Positions 48,829-61,353 of a DNA stretch of 64,000 nt are shown piece after piece; position 1 is the first letter of the stretch, and the number at the start of each line of letters is the position of its first letter. The notes below the pieces were generated by a model. That model made no database searches, was not told the DNA's origin, and saw only the letters and a list, made by a program, of their open reading frames with translations. Made by a program: the position numbers and the translations under genes. The stretch is from positions 744,001 to 808,000 of the forward strand of contig PSQN01000012.1 in assembly GCA_002989075.1 (NCBI GenBank), given 5' to 3'. Source of the stretch: Arthonia radiata (Eukaryota; Ascomycota; Arthoniomycetes; Arthoniales; Arthoniaceae).

Positions 48829-49366
48829 GGTGTTGCTTTGGGACGTTGAGATAGCCTGAAGCGAATACTCTACCTCCATCTATCTCCCTCGCATCCATCT
48901 TCTCCAGCATGACCGAGCGTATACCCACGACTGAAAGTACGACCACCAGGCTTACAGAGTGGAATGAGCATCTTCAAGTTCCAATGAGGTCCGATGACTA
49001 CGCCTTGGTCGATTGACTTAAAGGAGGCTCAAGCAGCGGGTCGCTTGGAGTTCGCTATGGGGCCGAGCTTTGGTTGACCAACCGTCCCTGAAAACTTTCC
49101 CGTCAGATCGGCTGCTCCGCCCGTTCCGGACTCAGTTCTTCCGGGATCTATATGGACGCAGGTCAAGTTCCACCCTTTGCTTCAGTGCACGCAGACCGTA
49201 AACATATTGCGAGGCCGTCCAATCTCGCGGGTATAGATTCGAGCTTACAGCGTCAATTTTCTCTACTCACGATACTGGCTTCGGACTGGCAGTCAACGAT
49301 TTACTTCAGTGCTTGACCTCTTATCATCCGTACCACCTAGGCTCTGCATCGAAGATCAGTGCCAAC
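48829..49366. other. Intergenic region between cupin and hydrolase genes
   Basis: About 540 bp of normal GC. Nothing beyond leader and trailer sequence was recognised. Confidence 0.4.
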
Positions 49367-50324
49367 ATGTCTAGGCCCATCATCGTCTTTGTGCCCGGCC
49401 TCTGGGAAGGACGAAGAGGCTACACACAGACAAAGCAACTGCTTGAAAAAGCTGTTTACGAGACCTACGTTGCAGAGCTCCAATCGACCGGCGTCCCCTA
49501 CAGCACCGATCCCAAGTCTCCGTCCATGCACGACGATATTACAGGCATTCACGAGGAGATGCAGGTTTTGACAGATCTTGATAGAGACATCGTCATTGTC
49601 ATGCACAGTGCTGGAGGTTTCCTGGGAAGCGAGGCTATCGAAGGAATGTCAAAACCGGCCAGAATCAAGCAGGGCAAAGCTGGAGGTGTTGTGCATCTCG
49701 TGTTTGTGTCTGCTGCACTTGTACCTGAAGGACATGTGCATGAAACGATGCCATTCTTCGAATTTGAGGTATGTGCTAAAGTAACACTGCATATCCGTAC
49801 CGCGTGGGGTGTTTCTGACGTGTTTCTAGGGTTAGCTGCGCCTCTCTCCCGTTAATTACATTCTCTTTCTCACCCTGTTGATACTAATACCATAGCTTAG
49901 GACCAAGAATGTGGTGCAAATCCCCACGGACGATACTTTGGAATGATCTCGAACCAGAAGCCGAGGCCGAGAGGCTAAACAAATTGATGCAGCCTCAGCC
50001 TTCCCATGGATGGGATGGCATTACACGATGTTGCACGTGGCGCTACGTGCCCTCCTCGTACCTGATATGTGAGGTGAGTTGACAGAGACCCCGGCATTGC
50101 CCAAGACACCGTCCTTATCAGCACAGCACGCTCGTATGGAAACGCTACAAATGCTGACACTGGAGCAGAAGGAAATGGTCTTACCTGCCGAGATGCAGCG
50201 ACAGTTTGCAGCCCTAGCTCAATCGCGCCTCGTGGAGTCGTGCGATGCTGGGCACATGGCACCACTCACTGCTCCAAAAAGCGTTGCTGACTTCATCGTC
50301 AAAGCCATCACTTCGCCTTCTTAG
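49367..50324 (+). pseudogene. Alpha/beta hydrolase with two apparent frameshifts
   Basis: Exon 1 (49367-49768, 134 codons) encodes the N-terminal half of a small alpha/beta hydrolase: PIIVFVPGLWEG (oxyanion region), then VMHSAGGFLG with nucleophile Ser81 (Met replaces the usual Gly of GxSxG), then a VFVSAALVPEG strand. An intron of 132 nt (49769-49900, GTATGT, TACTAATAC branch, TTAG) keeps the phase. Exon 2 starts well, but conserved family sequence then jumps frame near 49943 (one base missing) and again near 50073 (after YLICE). It ends in the right family signature, a catalytic-His region CDAGHMAPL, and a stop at 50322-50324. All three catalytic regions remain, so the decay is recent, or sequencing or assembly errors are present. 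Related hydrolases act on small esters. Confidence 0.6.
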
Positions 50325-51660
50325 GCTTGGCAGCAGAGCCTCGAAGCGGCTGCAAAGTATGTCGCCTTGCCATTACGAGGTTCAAAAAGACGTCTTGGCT
50401 GTTTGATGACCCACGTTGCGGGAGCATACATGGGAGACAACAAGTCCCTTGGACAACGTGATCGCATTATGAGCACACGACTGTATTCCGTACGGGAAGT
50501 TTTACGCGAGGGGTCTGAGCTTGACTCAAGCCCATAGCAACCATTCACTCACCCTTGCGTGCAGAATTGCATATGCGTCATACTGACTGCTGCTGTCCAC
50601 ATCCGCCTGCTGAGATTACGTCTTTGCGAAGTAATAGCTTCTGTCGGTCCTGCCGCTGTTTACGCTACCATGGCTGTCGCGTGCCTGGGTTTGGATCCAG
50701 TAGGAGTACGCGAAGGTCCGTGCACGCGCTGGTCGGCTGCTGAAATTTTTCGACCGAACAAACTCACGCTTCACGAGGAGGGCCCGCGCAAGACGCAAAG
50801 GAATGCTCACACATTTCCAACAGTGTAGTCTGACAACAGTACTGGATGAGCTCGCGATCAAGTTTACGTAGAAAGGGGTGGCAGATGCAATGATGGAGCT
50901 GCAGAGTGTGAAACAGCGATGAATCTACACCGCTCTTCGCCGTGGAAGTCCCTCTCTAAAACCTGGTCGTCACTTTGCTGCAGTTTTGAGTGAAGGTGGG
51001 AGACTAGCCAGCGCTAAGCAACCCGATCTGTCACTAGCGCCATACTCTCTTCGTGGGGCATCTCCCTTCTCTTGCTCCGCTCTTCTCTCTTCCCTTTCTC
51101 CTTCAATCAACCCCATTTTCCAACAGACGAAGAAGTCACCCTCCAAATACAGAGATCATCAAAGCATCCTTCACATCAATCCAAATCGTCAAGAGCAATG
51201 TCGCAGGCCGTCGTTGAGCCCTAAACCTCCACTGGGAGGCAGGTCCTGTGCCTGTCTCCCAGTCCGTGAGGCTCAACCACACACTCTCTGACATCGACGA
51301 ATTTGGAATCTCACCTCTACCAGCTGGCCCAACCAGGTCCGGCACGTTGATCATCTTAGAGTTGAACCCATAGGCCTTAATATCAGCTCCCCTACAGCAT
51401 CATTGCTCTCCCGCGCGACTCCCACCCTCGCGCTGGACGACGATACATCCTCTGACACGGCATCGCTCTGTCCTGGGAGACAACTATCAAACAAGAACAG
51501 AACTCGTCGTCTTTACCGCGACTACAGGATAGCGGGACTTAGGGCGTCCTTTCCCGCTCACTCTCACTCCCCACCCTCCTTACTTGACTTTCACCTGAAA
51601 GCAACCATTACGTAATTCCGACGAATAACGACGACGATTCGCACGTATTTCACGAAAACC
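50325..51660. other. Intergenic region with pyrimidine-rich promoter segment
   Basis: About 1.3 kb without a convincing gene; ORFs up to 101 codons have no protein-like features. A strongly CT-rich tract at about 51050-51130 lies some 530-610 bp before the next start codon. This fits a fungal promoter followed by a long 5' leader. Confidence 0.45.
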
Positions 51661-53536
51661 ATGTATACTAACGGAGCCTCAAGACGCAGCCCTCGTGGCT
51701 CGCCAGTAGGAGGAAAAATTACTTCTAGTCACAACATGACACTCGCATTCAAAGACACGCCTGCCGAGCGGAAGCACGCTTCAGGCAACGACCTCGCCCA
51801 CACCGTCCACCCCGAGGCGGGAGTCATATCTGGACCAGCACAATCTTGTGGTGGGGCCTCTCAAGAGACAGGAGAAGCGGACGAAGATGACGATGACAGC
51901 AACGGAGCCGCGAAAGAGCCTGAAGATGTCCAAGCCCCGTCTGCTCAGCAAGAAGATCACGGTGGCGCAGGGATCATGTCATCCACTGAGATCGATATGG
52001 TTCAAGATGCTGGATCTGAGCAGGCGGGGCCTCACGATGATGCAATGATGATACCAGGCGAAGAGGGTGGGTTTACGCTCCTCGGGGAAGCGCGCCGACC
52101 TTCCATTTCAAGTATTTCCGCATCAATGTCAGACGCGTCCGAGTTTGACGTCGCCGACGATGACGACGACTATGGCGCCGTTGACCAGCTCAGCCAGGCG
52201 ACCGAGAACGACGCAGACATTGAGCAGCTGGACTCTGGCCATTTGGCGGCGAACGTGACCGATTGGATTGTCCCAGCTCCTATCGTGACCTCTGCAGAGG
52301 AGGAAGAGACGGCAGGCGTCAACTGGGATGACCATCGCACGTATGACTTTGAGTACACTTTTCAGTACAGTGACGCATTCCCAGTGGATTCTCCGATGGC
52401 TGACGCTCTGATGATGGATCTATTCAACGGGCGCATAGACCCACCCTACCGAGAGCTGGCTGCTGTTGAGGCGCCCGCAACAGCGCCCGCAGACTTCGAC
52501 CCTCATATCGGGACTTCTCTCTTTTCAGACGACATGTCGACGAGTGATGATTCATCCGAGGCATCCAAACGGTCAAAGGAAAAGGGCAAACAAAAACAGG
52601 CAAATGTTCTTCCTCCTCCAGCCGGGGATGCAGTCGTTGACGACAGTATGTGTAATCTTACCGAGTTCCTGTTTCTGCTAACATCTTCCAGCTGAGTCTG
52701 AGGACCTCACGGAAGAAATCGAGAGACGGCGCCGCCTTTCGGAATCCAAACAAAAGCGCAAGATGTCCAAGAAGAAGCGCAAGTCTTCACATAAACGCGC
52801 TTTGTCCGCCCCTGTGTCCACGCATGCTTCCAAGATTCAGAAGTTTACGCGCACACCACGCAAACTTCATGCGTCTCCCAGAATGACTTCTCGTGGCCGC
52901 ATCATCTGCATGAACGTCTCCGGTCGCACGAAGATCAGCTGGATCACTGGGAGAGTCCCCATCGACCCCTCGGCTACAGCACCTTCTCCGGAGCTCACTC
53001 GCCACCTTCGCAGCAGAATGTTCCAACAAGCGTACTGCCCGGATACTGCCACTCTGGATGCGATCAGACAGCTCTCCATGACCCGCGGATATACCCAAGC
53101 TGTGTTCAATCAGCCGCTATACACTCATGGCGCTTTTGAGATTGCGCCTTGGAGTCCTCATGCTGCCAACTCGTTGATGTCAGCAGAAGGCGGAGACTTT
53201 ACAAACTTCATCGACGACGACGGAGAACCTGGGATCACGATTGCCGAGCAATTCTTAGCCCCGCCTGTAGGCTGGATGGACGATGACGCAAGCAACCAAG
53301 GTCTCTGGAACGGCGGTCTTGATGAGCTCGATGAAGACAACACCTCCACGCAACCGGGTTCGAGCTTTGCTGATACAGAGACGCTGGGCATGACCGAGGT
53401 GCATGATACCGATGAGACTCCTTGCCCCAAGAGACAGCGCGTCCTCGAGAACACTGAGGATGACGATGATAGTCTGGAAACTCAGTGTCACCTGTTCTCC
53501 TCGGCTACACCTCAAGCCGGCCACGTCATTGTCTAA
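51661..53536 (+). CDS. Acidic, probably nuclear protein of unknown function
   Basis: Two exons, 51661-52645 and 52692-53536, joined by a 46-nt intron (GTATGT donor, TGCTAACA branch, TTCCAG acceptor), give about 609 aa in frame. The first 320 residues are acidic and Ser-rich, with runs such as EADEDDDDSNG and DVADDDDDYG, and look disordered. A strongly basic segment at about 345-360 (KQKRKMSKKKRKSSHKR) would serve as a nuclear localisation signal. The C-terminal half has a more ordered block (RIICMNVSGRTKISWITGRV, LRSRMFQQAYCPDT) and an acidic tail. No known domain is recognised. An acidic region plus a basic signal could suit a transcription or chromatin factor (inference only). The leader is long and CT-rich. 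Confidence 0.7.
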
Positions 53537-55247
53537 TACACGGACGCTTCTGCTGCGAGATTGCCTTGTACTGGCGAGCACCTACAATCCTCTGACTCCA
53601 CACGGATCTCTTCGAACAACCCAGAAATTTGACATCTGCCCTTGACGCTATGGTATATGACCAACATTCAAACGCATGTACAGTCACACAAAAGTCTTCT
53701 CGCGATCCACACGACAGCCTCAATAACCTTGAAACGATCATCATACTTTCTAATGTCTTTCCGGCGCGCTTTCACCAGCATCTTCACAACATCCTCACAC
53801 GACCTTCGGCGCGCCATCTTTTACGACGATGCAGTTTTCAGTCGTTCGATGATACCCCGCCATGGCTTCTGGTTTCTTGTCACAGCACAATTTCGGCCTT
53901 CTGTTTCTGAGCACGTCATTTCGACGTCGTCTACACGTTGAGATTTCAGGTTCACCACGTTTTCCGGCACGCGTTTCCTATCAAAATTCTCTATGTGAGG
54001 CAGTTTCAGCGTCAAAGTTTTCGATGGGTGTTTCGATTCCGGATGATTTCTCTGTCACTTTTGTTGAATGCATAGCAATGCTGGCGTACATAGAAAGGAA
54101 AATGAATGTGTCCTGTCCTAGTATTGTCTTGTCTGCTTGAAATTGTAACCGATCCAATGTGCGCTCTGCGTGCTACCTTGTGCATTTATACTGCCTCCTC
54201 CATTCACGCCGCCCCGTTCATTCACGCCGCCTCTCTTATTCACGCTGGATCGTACATTCACGCCGCTTCACTCATTCACGCTGCCTCGTTCATTCATCCA
54301 TCCACTCACTCTTTCTACCCGCACACCTCCTCCAACCGCACTCCTACTCCACCAACTACTCAAACTCGCTGCCCCCACCTCCATGCCTAATTCCGTCCTT
54401 ATCAACTCCTCACTTCCCCAAAAACAACCCCACGATACGCGACTCTTCTGCGTCATGCTGCCACTCAATTGCCAGACCAACCTTCCCCATTGTTACTGGT
54501 TGTAGACATCGTCAGTGCCGGCGTAGCCACCCGTAACGCGCATATCTTTGCTTGAAGTTTTAACGGTGGCTATATGGCCTTTGGATGGAGTTTGACAACG
54601 ACAAGTGCGGAAACGTGACTGTGTTGGCGCGTAGCGTGTGATCTGTCCTCGTCCACTCTGACTTTGAAAAACCTAAGCAGTAGCAGTATTTGGCGGTAGT
54701 TCTGCGTGTGAGAACGGTCTGTGATGGTTCGCCTCAGCAATCGGTGCGCTGTTGGAGAAAGCGGTATGTGCTGTGATCTCGGGAAGTGGAAGTCACTGAT
54801 TAATTTTCGTACATGAAGCTGAAGGTGTATCGGTTCGGAGTACGTCTGATTACGTCTCGTTGTTCTCGTTCATATTCACTGCAGTCTTTGGCAAGTACAG
54901 GAAGCTTGAGAGGAAGATGTGAATTGCAACACAACAGGGCGATGATGCTACACGTAAACCTCTTGTGATTAGTATTCCCAACGACGCGGATGCTGACCAT
55001 CGGAGGTTGAAGCCGCTCCAACAGGTATCATCTGTGCAAGAACTGCTGTGCAACCTTCCGCCCCACTTATCAGTCGAGACCCTTGGGCGATGTGTTGTAG
55101 TCTGTACACGAAGATTGGATGTAATCCGTACCAATACTGGGAAGCTGCGAACTGATCTGCTTGAAGCGGTGGGCAGGCGGGACGGATTGTTTGAATCCCC
55201 CTCAGTAGAATCACTGCTTCAGAAGTCCGCGCAACGTAGAGATAATA
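53537..55247. other. Long intergenic region holding a minisatellite
   Basis: About 1.7 kb between convergent genes. Apart from the 18-bp repeat at 54201-54290 it holds only short ORFs without protein-like composition. No RNA gene was recognised. Confidence 0.45.
54201..54290. repeat. 18-bp tandem repeat, five units
   Basis: The units follow CATTCACGCCGCCTCGTT with a few changes each: 54201-54218, 54219-54236, 54237-54254, 54255-54272 and 54273-54290. A decayed sixth unit follows (CATTCATCCATCC). The period is a multiple of three, so all reading frames repeat, but no gene is supported. The units are directly joined, so this is not a CRISPR array. Confidence 0.75.
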
Positions 55248-58200
55248 TCAGCCTTCTCTTTCAGGCTGGAACTCTGGGTTATGAGCATACCACACTCCCG
55301 CCAAGGCCTTTTGAAGCGTGTCCATATCTTCACGCCGCCCAGTATCCTCCCACGTCTCAACTAGAGGCCACAGCATCTCCCTTTCATCCGCAGACAGACC
55401 CGTGTCCTTCAAGTCAACTTCCCCGCTAGTAAGGTCTCTCCTGCGAAAAATGCTGATGATCATCCTCCTGGGACGCTTCAACAAGGGCTTGAGAGCATCA
55501 ATGAAAGCAGAGATCTCATGATCATCACCAAAACAATCCTCGAGTATGAAGGCAGCTGTCGCCGCCGCCCTGAACTGCCACATCTCATTTTGGAAACCAG
55601 CGCGTTTCACGTGGTTGATGAAAGAGCCCGTATGCGCGGGTCGCAATAAGTTGTCAACATCTGCACCTGCGGCTAGGTACGCCTTCGTGAGACGGATTAA
55701 ATCGCTGTGGGTGACGGGCGCCGCGTTGGTTGTTCTGCTGAAGGGCAGCAGTCCGCCGGATTTGCCGTGCACTTGAATGTACTGTTCCCGGAACTCCTGT
55801 AAGATTGCAAGCCAACATGACCATGCGGACATTACGGGCGCAACGCTTCGCGGCCCAACGCCTCGTGGCTGAACTTGTAGATGTGGGTCAGCGCCCTGTG
55901 ACAGAAGACTTTGTGCAAGCTCGATGTGAGCGCTCGTTAGTAGACTCCTTGAGGACGCGCAGCAATTCAAGAGATAGCTTTCAAGGACTCGAGTACCGCC
56001 ATCCGGTGGAGCTTGGTGGCGTGATGGGTCTGGGCTATCCATTCCGGTCAGGTATTGAAGGCGTTGCTTACAGCGCTTTAGAGGACCGCCTTCGTCGTCA
56101 AAATCTATTGCGCCTAGGGCAGACGTTCCGTCTGCCCACTTCAGGTCGGAGGCGTGCTTCCTGATTTCCGTGTAGGCTGAAGGAGATGGAAGCGATGCGA
56201 CATTGCTCGTATCGTCTAATTTGAGATCAAAGAGTTCGTTGATCGTCATCTTCATCCCCACAAAAGCGGCCATTCCGGCAAGATCAATCAAAGTCGCAGC
56301 GGAATCGATCATGAATGGATCTGGAGAGCCACGGTAAGAGTTCCATTCGGAAGCGATAGCGTACCCTTGGGCGATGGCTGTGTAGTCAAGAGATTCCATG
56401 AGGGACTTTTGGGGCCTGCCAAGAAGCCGCTCAGCCTGGGCTATGTGATACATAGCCTCGCAAAAAGGTGCGAAAATACGATGCGGGTGCTCATCGTCCA
56501 ATACCTGTGGTGGCTCTTTCTGACGAAAGTGCGACATCTGAGCGAATATACCCTTTGCGCATGTCAAGTGGATCTGCGCGGGGTCTAAGCCGTTCTCGAT
56601 TAGAAGAGAGACTGCATCCTTGTTGTGAAGCAGGAAGTCTCGAACGGTCCTGTGTACGAATTCAACATGAAGGTTCAACGCTGGCTCAAGGTCCTCTTTT
56701 GCGTGGTGGTATACTGCGTAGTCCCAATGCCACGGTCTCAATTCCAGCAGTCCCGCAGTATGCGTCAGCAAACGGACTTTAAGAGCTTCGCAAGCCTCAT
56801 TAAGCTTGTTGTTGGATATCTGCTCGTAGTGGAAAGCTTTGTCGCCGGACACTCTTTGTGAAAGCATAAAGTGCAATCGACAAAGATCCAATCCGGAATC
56901 GTAGATTGACGATGTTTGAAGAGTGATTTTAAACAAGCAAGCGGCATCGCGCCGGCATGCAGGCTTGATGCGCCGGATCATGTGCAAAAACAGATCTTCC
57001 AGTTCAGCTGGAAGCTCATACACTGCCTTCAAGAGCTCATCCAAATTCACGATATCTTCTAAGCCATCGCAAATCTCTCTGGTTGTAATGACAGCCCAGA
57101 GAAAGACGCCGTCTGCTTGTTCGGCGATACGGGACACAATTTTGCGAGCTCGCATCTTGTCCGACTCCTCCAGGAATCGGCGGTTTTCGAGAGGCCCAGA
57201 TAGCTATGCTTTGACATATGTGTGAATACAGTCAAAGGTCTGGTCTTGCAATTTGAGATGAGGTTGTTTGCTAAAGGCTTGTTCAAACACTCGAAGCGGG
57301 CGACTTGACAAACACATTTTAACGTTTTCCTGATGCTGCAAATTGTTGATCATATTCACGAATGATTTGTATCGCCCGTCGAACTCATCCAGACCGTCAA
57401 TGAAACAACAGACAGACACCGGGACTAGGTCTTGTTGCAAAAGAGCCTGCAACGCATCTAAAAGTCGGGACTTGGTCCAAGCGTGCAGCGGCATGTCCTA
57501 TGCGCGATGTAAGAAAAAACAAGACGGGAAAGCCCCGGTCACCGGACACTTGCCTTGAAAATCGCGACAAGTTCGCGGCAATCATGAATAATTTGGTATA
57601 TCAATGAGCGAAGCAAACCAGTGATTGACTTTTGCAGTGGTGTCCCAGCGTTCCAAAAGAAGAACGTCGGCGTTAGGATGCGCTTATTCGGAGACCACTC
57701 TCTTAGAAGGTCCAACCGGCGTCGATCACCGCAGATGTAATTCAAGAGGGTTGACTTTCCTGAACCAGCTTTGCCATTGATCCAATAGACGCCTCCATGG
57801 TCTAACTTGAGCCATTCGGCGAAGCTGTCAAACCGGGTGTCTCGCGACTTTGAAGCCGCCTTGCTTTCTTCTGACGCTTTAAAGATCCAGGCGTAGCTGT
57901 CGTCCAGTCCGTCGAAGTTGCCGTCAACTTGCTCCTGACGAGAGTAGATTTCGGGATAGAAGAGGCTTCTCACGATTTCATCGTGTCTGCGTTCGTCAAC
58001 GTGTAGCTGCTCTAAGCGATCAATCTGCTGTGTTAAACGGCTGCGGGTCTCGGCAGCCACTTGAGAGACAAGTCTTGTTAGCGAGGTTTCATTCTTAGCC
58101 AAGCATCTGATGGTGTGCTGCAGTTGACTGTCAAGACTCTCAAAACGCTTGCTGGTCTCGATAGTTTCAACATCGAACCGTTGGCTACCTCCAATTTAGT

Positions 58201-58723
58201 CAGCGAGTTCGACTTGAATTCAACACTCACATTATTACTCTTCGCACGTACGAGCGTAGGTCGAAGTTGATAGGTGTGGAACTGACCTCAATCGAAACAA
58301 GAGGGAAGTTTCGAGAAGCGCTCGATACGACTCGAGCTGTTCTTGAATTTTGTTGATACTTTTCTTCTTCCAGATAGCTCTAGCCGTTTTCTGCACCGCA
58401 TCCAACGCAGATGCGGCCGGACGGCCTTGCAACTGACTAAGCTCTTTTCTCAGATCATACGCCCGAGCTTCGCACTTCTGACAGAGGTCTAAAAGGCTTT
58501 GTTCCTCCTTGGAAAGCCCAGGCGTGTGCTTGACTGAGCTCTGCATTGACCCCTGGAGGTCTTTCGTGAGAGTGACAAGATGACCGGTTGTATAACCGAC
58601 GTCGACATATTCGCCAATTCTGCCTTGCTGGTAGATGTCGCGACATGTTTTCGCAGCGTCAATGCCGAATGTCACCAGCTGGATTAGGGAAGCGGCAAGA
58701 CCAATGCCGGTAACCGGATCCAT
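55248..58723 (-). CDS. NACHT-type STAND NTPase (fungal NLR-like), with one in-frame TAG
   Basis: Exons 58723-58287, 58184-57554 and 57497-55248 fit in phase and give about 1105 codon positions. The first intron is 102 nt (GTCAGT...GTAG). The second is 56 nt with a GC donor (AAG/GCAAGT...CATAG). The N-terminal domain (1-145, MDPVTGIGLAASLIQLVTFG) is of the kind found in fungal STAND proteins. The NACHT P-loop is GKAGSGKST (about 283-291) and Walker B is CFIDGLDEFD (about 387-396). The C-terminal 650 residues are helical, of the DUF7791-like type with an FVHRTVRDFL motif, and have no clear repeats. These proteins act in heterokaryon incompatibility and innate-type immunity. Codon 454 is TAG (57206-57204) followed by CTA, with the frame and family-like sequence continuing. 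It is either a recent null allele or a read-through stop. Confidence 0.75.
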
Positions 58724-59147
58724 GATTGACAACTTGATTAACGCACATAGCACGTTGAAATGCTCGCACCCTTCAGTCAGCTCGAGAATCCGTCCCAAAT
58801 GTTGTGCGTCTACTTGTTGTCCAACGAAGGGGTCAGCACTAGAGAGCTGACTGCGGCCTTGCAGCTGCGGTCCGCAAAAGACGTCATGGTGCAGCAAGGC
58901 AACAAGAAGTAGTGAATCAAAGAAAACCGGTGTATGAAGTATCCAATCTTGAAATCCGTAAACATACCATCTACCAGAAACTGTCGCCAAAGGTGGAGGA
59001 TGATGGTGGACTGAGAGACACTTGCAGTCTCAAGTACTGTAGGCTGCCGCCAAGCGAGGTGCATGCCCTTTCGGGCAAACCGGTATCAACTCACGTGACA
59101 CCTTGCCTCGCTGCGCAGTGCTGACCCGTGCGGAGACGAAAATGTAC
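58724..59147. other. Upstream region of the NLR gene
   Basis: About 420 bp between the NLR start and the PAQR stop, both on the minus strand. The NLR frame stays open upstream to 58990, but MDPVTG at 58723 is the family-typical start. No other feature was seen. Confidence 0.4.
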
Positions 59148-60506
59148 CTACGTACCGCTCATCCTAACCTCGTAATTGTGCCTAGAAATCATGAGGCTCC
59201 ACCAATGACACAGCGCCCCGCCAACCACAAGCAGATGAAATATCTGATGCGACGCGCCCCAGATGTCACAGCGCCCTGGAAGCCAGCGCTCGGGCATTTG
59301 CGCGACGTAGAAAACGCCGCCAAGGATGTAGAGAGCAGATTCAGTCTATTATGGTATTAGTGTGTCGTGATGGAGAGAAGGTCCAACTCACTAAAATCCA
59401 TTCCACCCCAAAAGTCTCACTCAACCCGCGTCCCCCGAGGACGATCCATCCATGTATCAATGGTGCAAACCCCGACAAGCCCAGACACCCAAACATGAAA
59501 CCACGGAGATGGCGGAGAGAAGGAGACGAGAAGCGCGGTTGCAGCGCGAGCGCCAGGCAGGTGGCGCCCAGGAGCGTGATCATGGTGATATAGGTGTCGC
59601 GGAGGTGGGACTGGGAGGCGAAGCCGTAGTGCAGGGAAGAGACGAAGGAGCCGTGCGTGAGGGCTACGATGCCTGTGAAGTCGAGGCGGACGGCGGACTG
59701 GGGTTGTTAGCGGAATGGGGCTGGAGAGTGGGAAGGATAGGGGTGGGATGAGGTGAGTGGGAGTGGTGAGAAGGGTGCGGTGTGGCATGTACAGAGGGGA
59801 GTGTGGAGGTAGGGCGATAGTAGGCAGATATACGTACCTTGGCCACGCTCGCTGAGTGGCAATTTACCGTATGAAAGGTCGCGGATAACATGAGGCAGCT
59901 GATCGCGCCGGCGTAGAAGGGAATGAGTGGAAGTGTGTCAGTGACCGGATCAAGGAGTTCGATAGCGAGAAAAATGGCAAACATGGCGGCGCCGAGGAGC
60001 TTTGGTGGGTATTAGCGACATCGGCAAAGATCAGACGTGCAGACTAGTGACATACATGGGAGTGAATGTTGACGGTCTCAGTGTGCAGCGACGCCTGAGA
60101 GCGAAAGCACCTGAAATACGACTCCATCCTAATGAGAGCGGTCAGTCAAGCGAAAACCTGACCAGGGCTAGAGAAGACCACAGCTTCGGTTCAAGGTGCG
60201 AACGTGTCTGTGAACCGGGACTTACACGGGCCGATAGTGCGCTCGTATGTACGGATCATGGCGACGCCAGTCTCCCAGGTCGTCCCACCCAATCGTCTTT
60301 TTGATGTCCTGTACTACCAGAGGCGAGAAATGGCCTAATTTGTCAAGCGTGTTTTTCGTCAAAGGAGACTGCGGGCCTGGTGAGTGAGGTGGTGATCGAG
60401 GGGAAAGAATATTCTGCTTGGCATCTACGAGCCGCGCTATCTCGGGCGAGTCGCTCTTTGCATTGCTACCAACACCGGGAGGGTCTATGGTTAGGAAGAC
60501 ATTCAT
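59148..60506 (-). CDS. PAQR-family (adiponectin receptor/hemolysin III-like, Izh-type) membrane protein
   Basis: Five exons fit in phase: 60506-60226, 60128-60056, 59999-59838, 59697-59392 and 59345-59148. The introns are 97, 56, 140 and 46 nt, with normal donors and CTAAT/CTAAC branch sites. The product is about 339 aa. Family hallmarks appear in order: [14 protein letters not shown] before the first helix; a short ETVNIHSH motif; [11 protein letters not shown] (first conserved His, exon 3); a [10 protein letters not shown] segment (exon 4); and [19 protein letters not shown] (exon 5), with the C-terminal HxxxH zinc ligands. Seven membrane helices are expected. Yeast Izh proteins are tied to zinc and sterol homeostasis, and others hydrolyse ceramide. 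The N-terminal 60 residues are polar and Ser/Pro-rich. The start at 60506 is the first ATG of the frame. Confidence 0.85.
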
Positions 60507-61353
60507 GTCGATAATCTGAATGGGCAAGCGTAACAGCTGGACAGTGATAAGAGGAGTGCTTATACAATTTCACCTGGGAAGGATTCGTGCGTCCGATCCA
60601 CTCTTCGAACGGACGGTCTATGCATGGTATAAATGAAACATTAGGTGACGTGCAACCTGTCAGAACGCGAAATAGACTGCAGGAGGACAGCATGTCGGAC
60701 GAAAAATGGGTGAGACATCCACGGACTTCCTTCGACGAGCATCCAATGGAAGCGTGATCATTCGGACTTTGAATATGAGAAAAAAAGCCCCAGAGCAGGG
60801 ACGAACAGTTGCCTAGAGTGGCATACATTTGCAATCCATTGTCCACGTGCGGTACAGTAAGAATCGGGTGGAATCTTCACTCTTTTCTGTTTAGTGCTCA
60901 CAATACTCGCTTCGAACTTACATAAAGGGGCAGTCGACGGACGTTTGCGGACGGTTTGTCAGATAGGTTACAAATAGGGCCCGCTCAGCGGATCAGTGGC
61001 CCCATTGGTCGCCAGGTGGCCACTCCGCTATGCGGTAGCCTCGCGTACGTTGAGGATACCTGGCACAGCTGCCGTCTGTGATGACGCTGACATCAGACAG
61101 CGTCAGATGATCCGGACATGTTGTGATGAGAGGGTGGAAGGTCAGATAGCATTTTATAAAGCAGACGCTCGGCACAGTGATGATTTGAGAAAAGGAGTTA
61201 GCCCCTGACCAGATCGATGTGGCTAACCTCGGTTCTGGTCATGCCGGGGCTGTCTCAAAAGTCCGAAATCTGGGGAAGTCGTCCCATCTTTAAGCTCGGT
61301 CTTCTCATCGATCTGTCGAGGTTGGTCCGGTTGCACAGTCAGAGCAGCCCATC
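60507..61353. other. Divergent intergenic region between PAQR and SDR genes
   Basis: About 850 bp between two divergent start codons. A TTTTATAAAG at about 61151-61160, some 195 bp before the SDR start, could be a TATA-type element. A 126-codon ORF on the minus strand (60846-60466) has no protein-like features. Confidence 0.4.

Noticed and set aside
54201-54290. CRISPR-like repeat array
   Set aside because: The units are directly joined without spacers, in a fungal genome; it is a minisatellite.
60466-60846. 126-codon ORF upstream of the PAQR gene
   Set aside because: It is in another frame and overlaps the PAQR start, with no domain or codon support; at most it is leader sequence.
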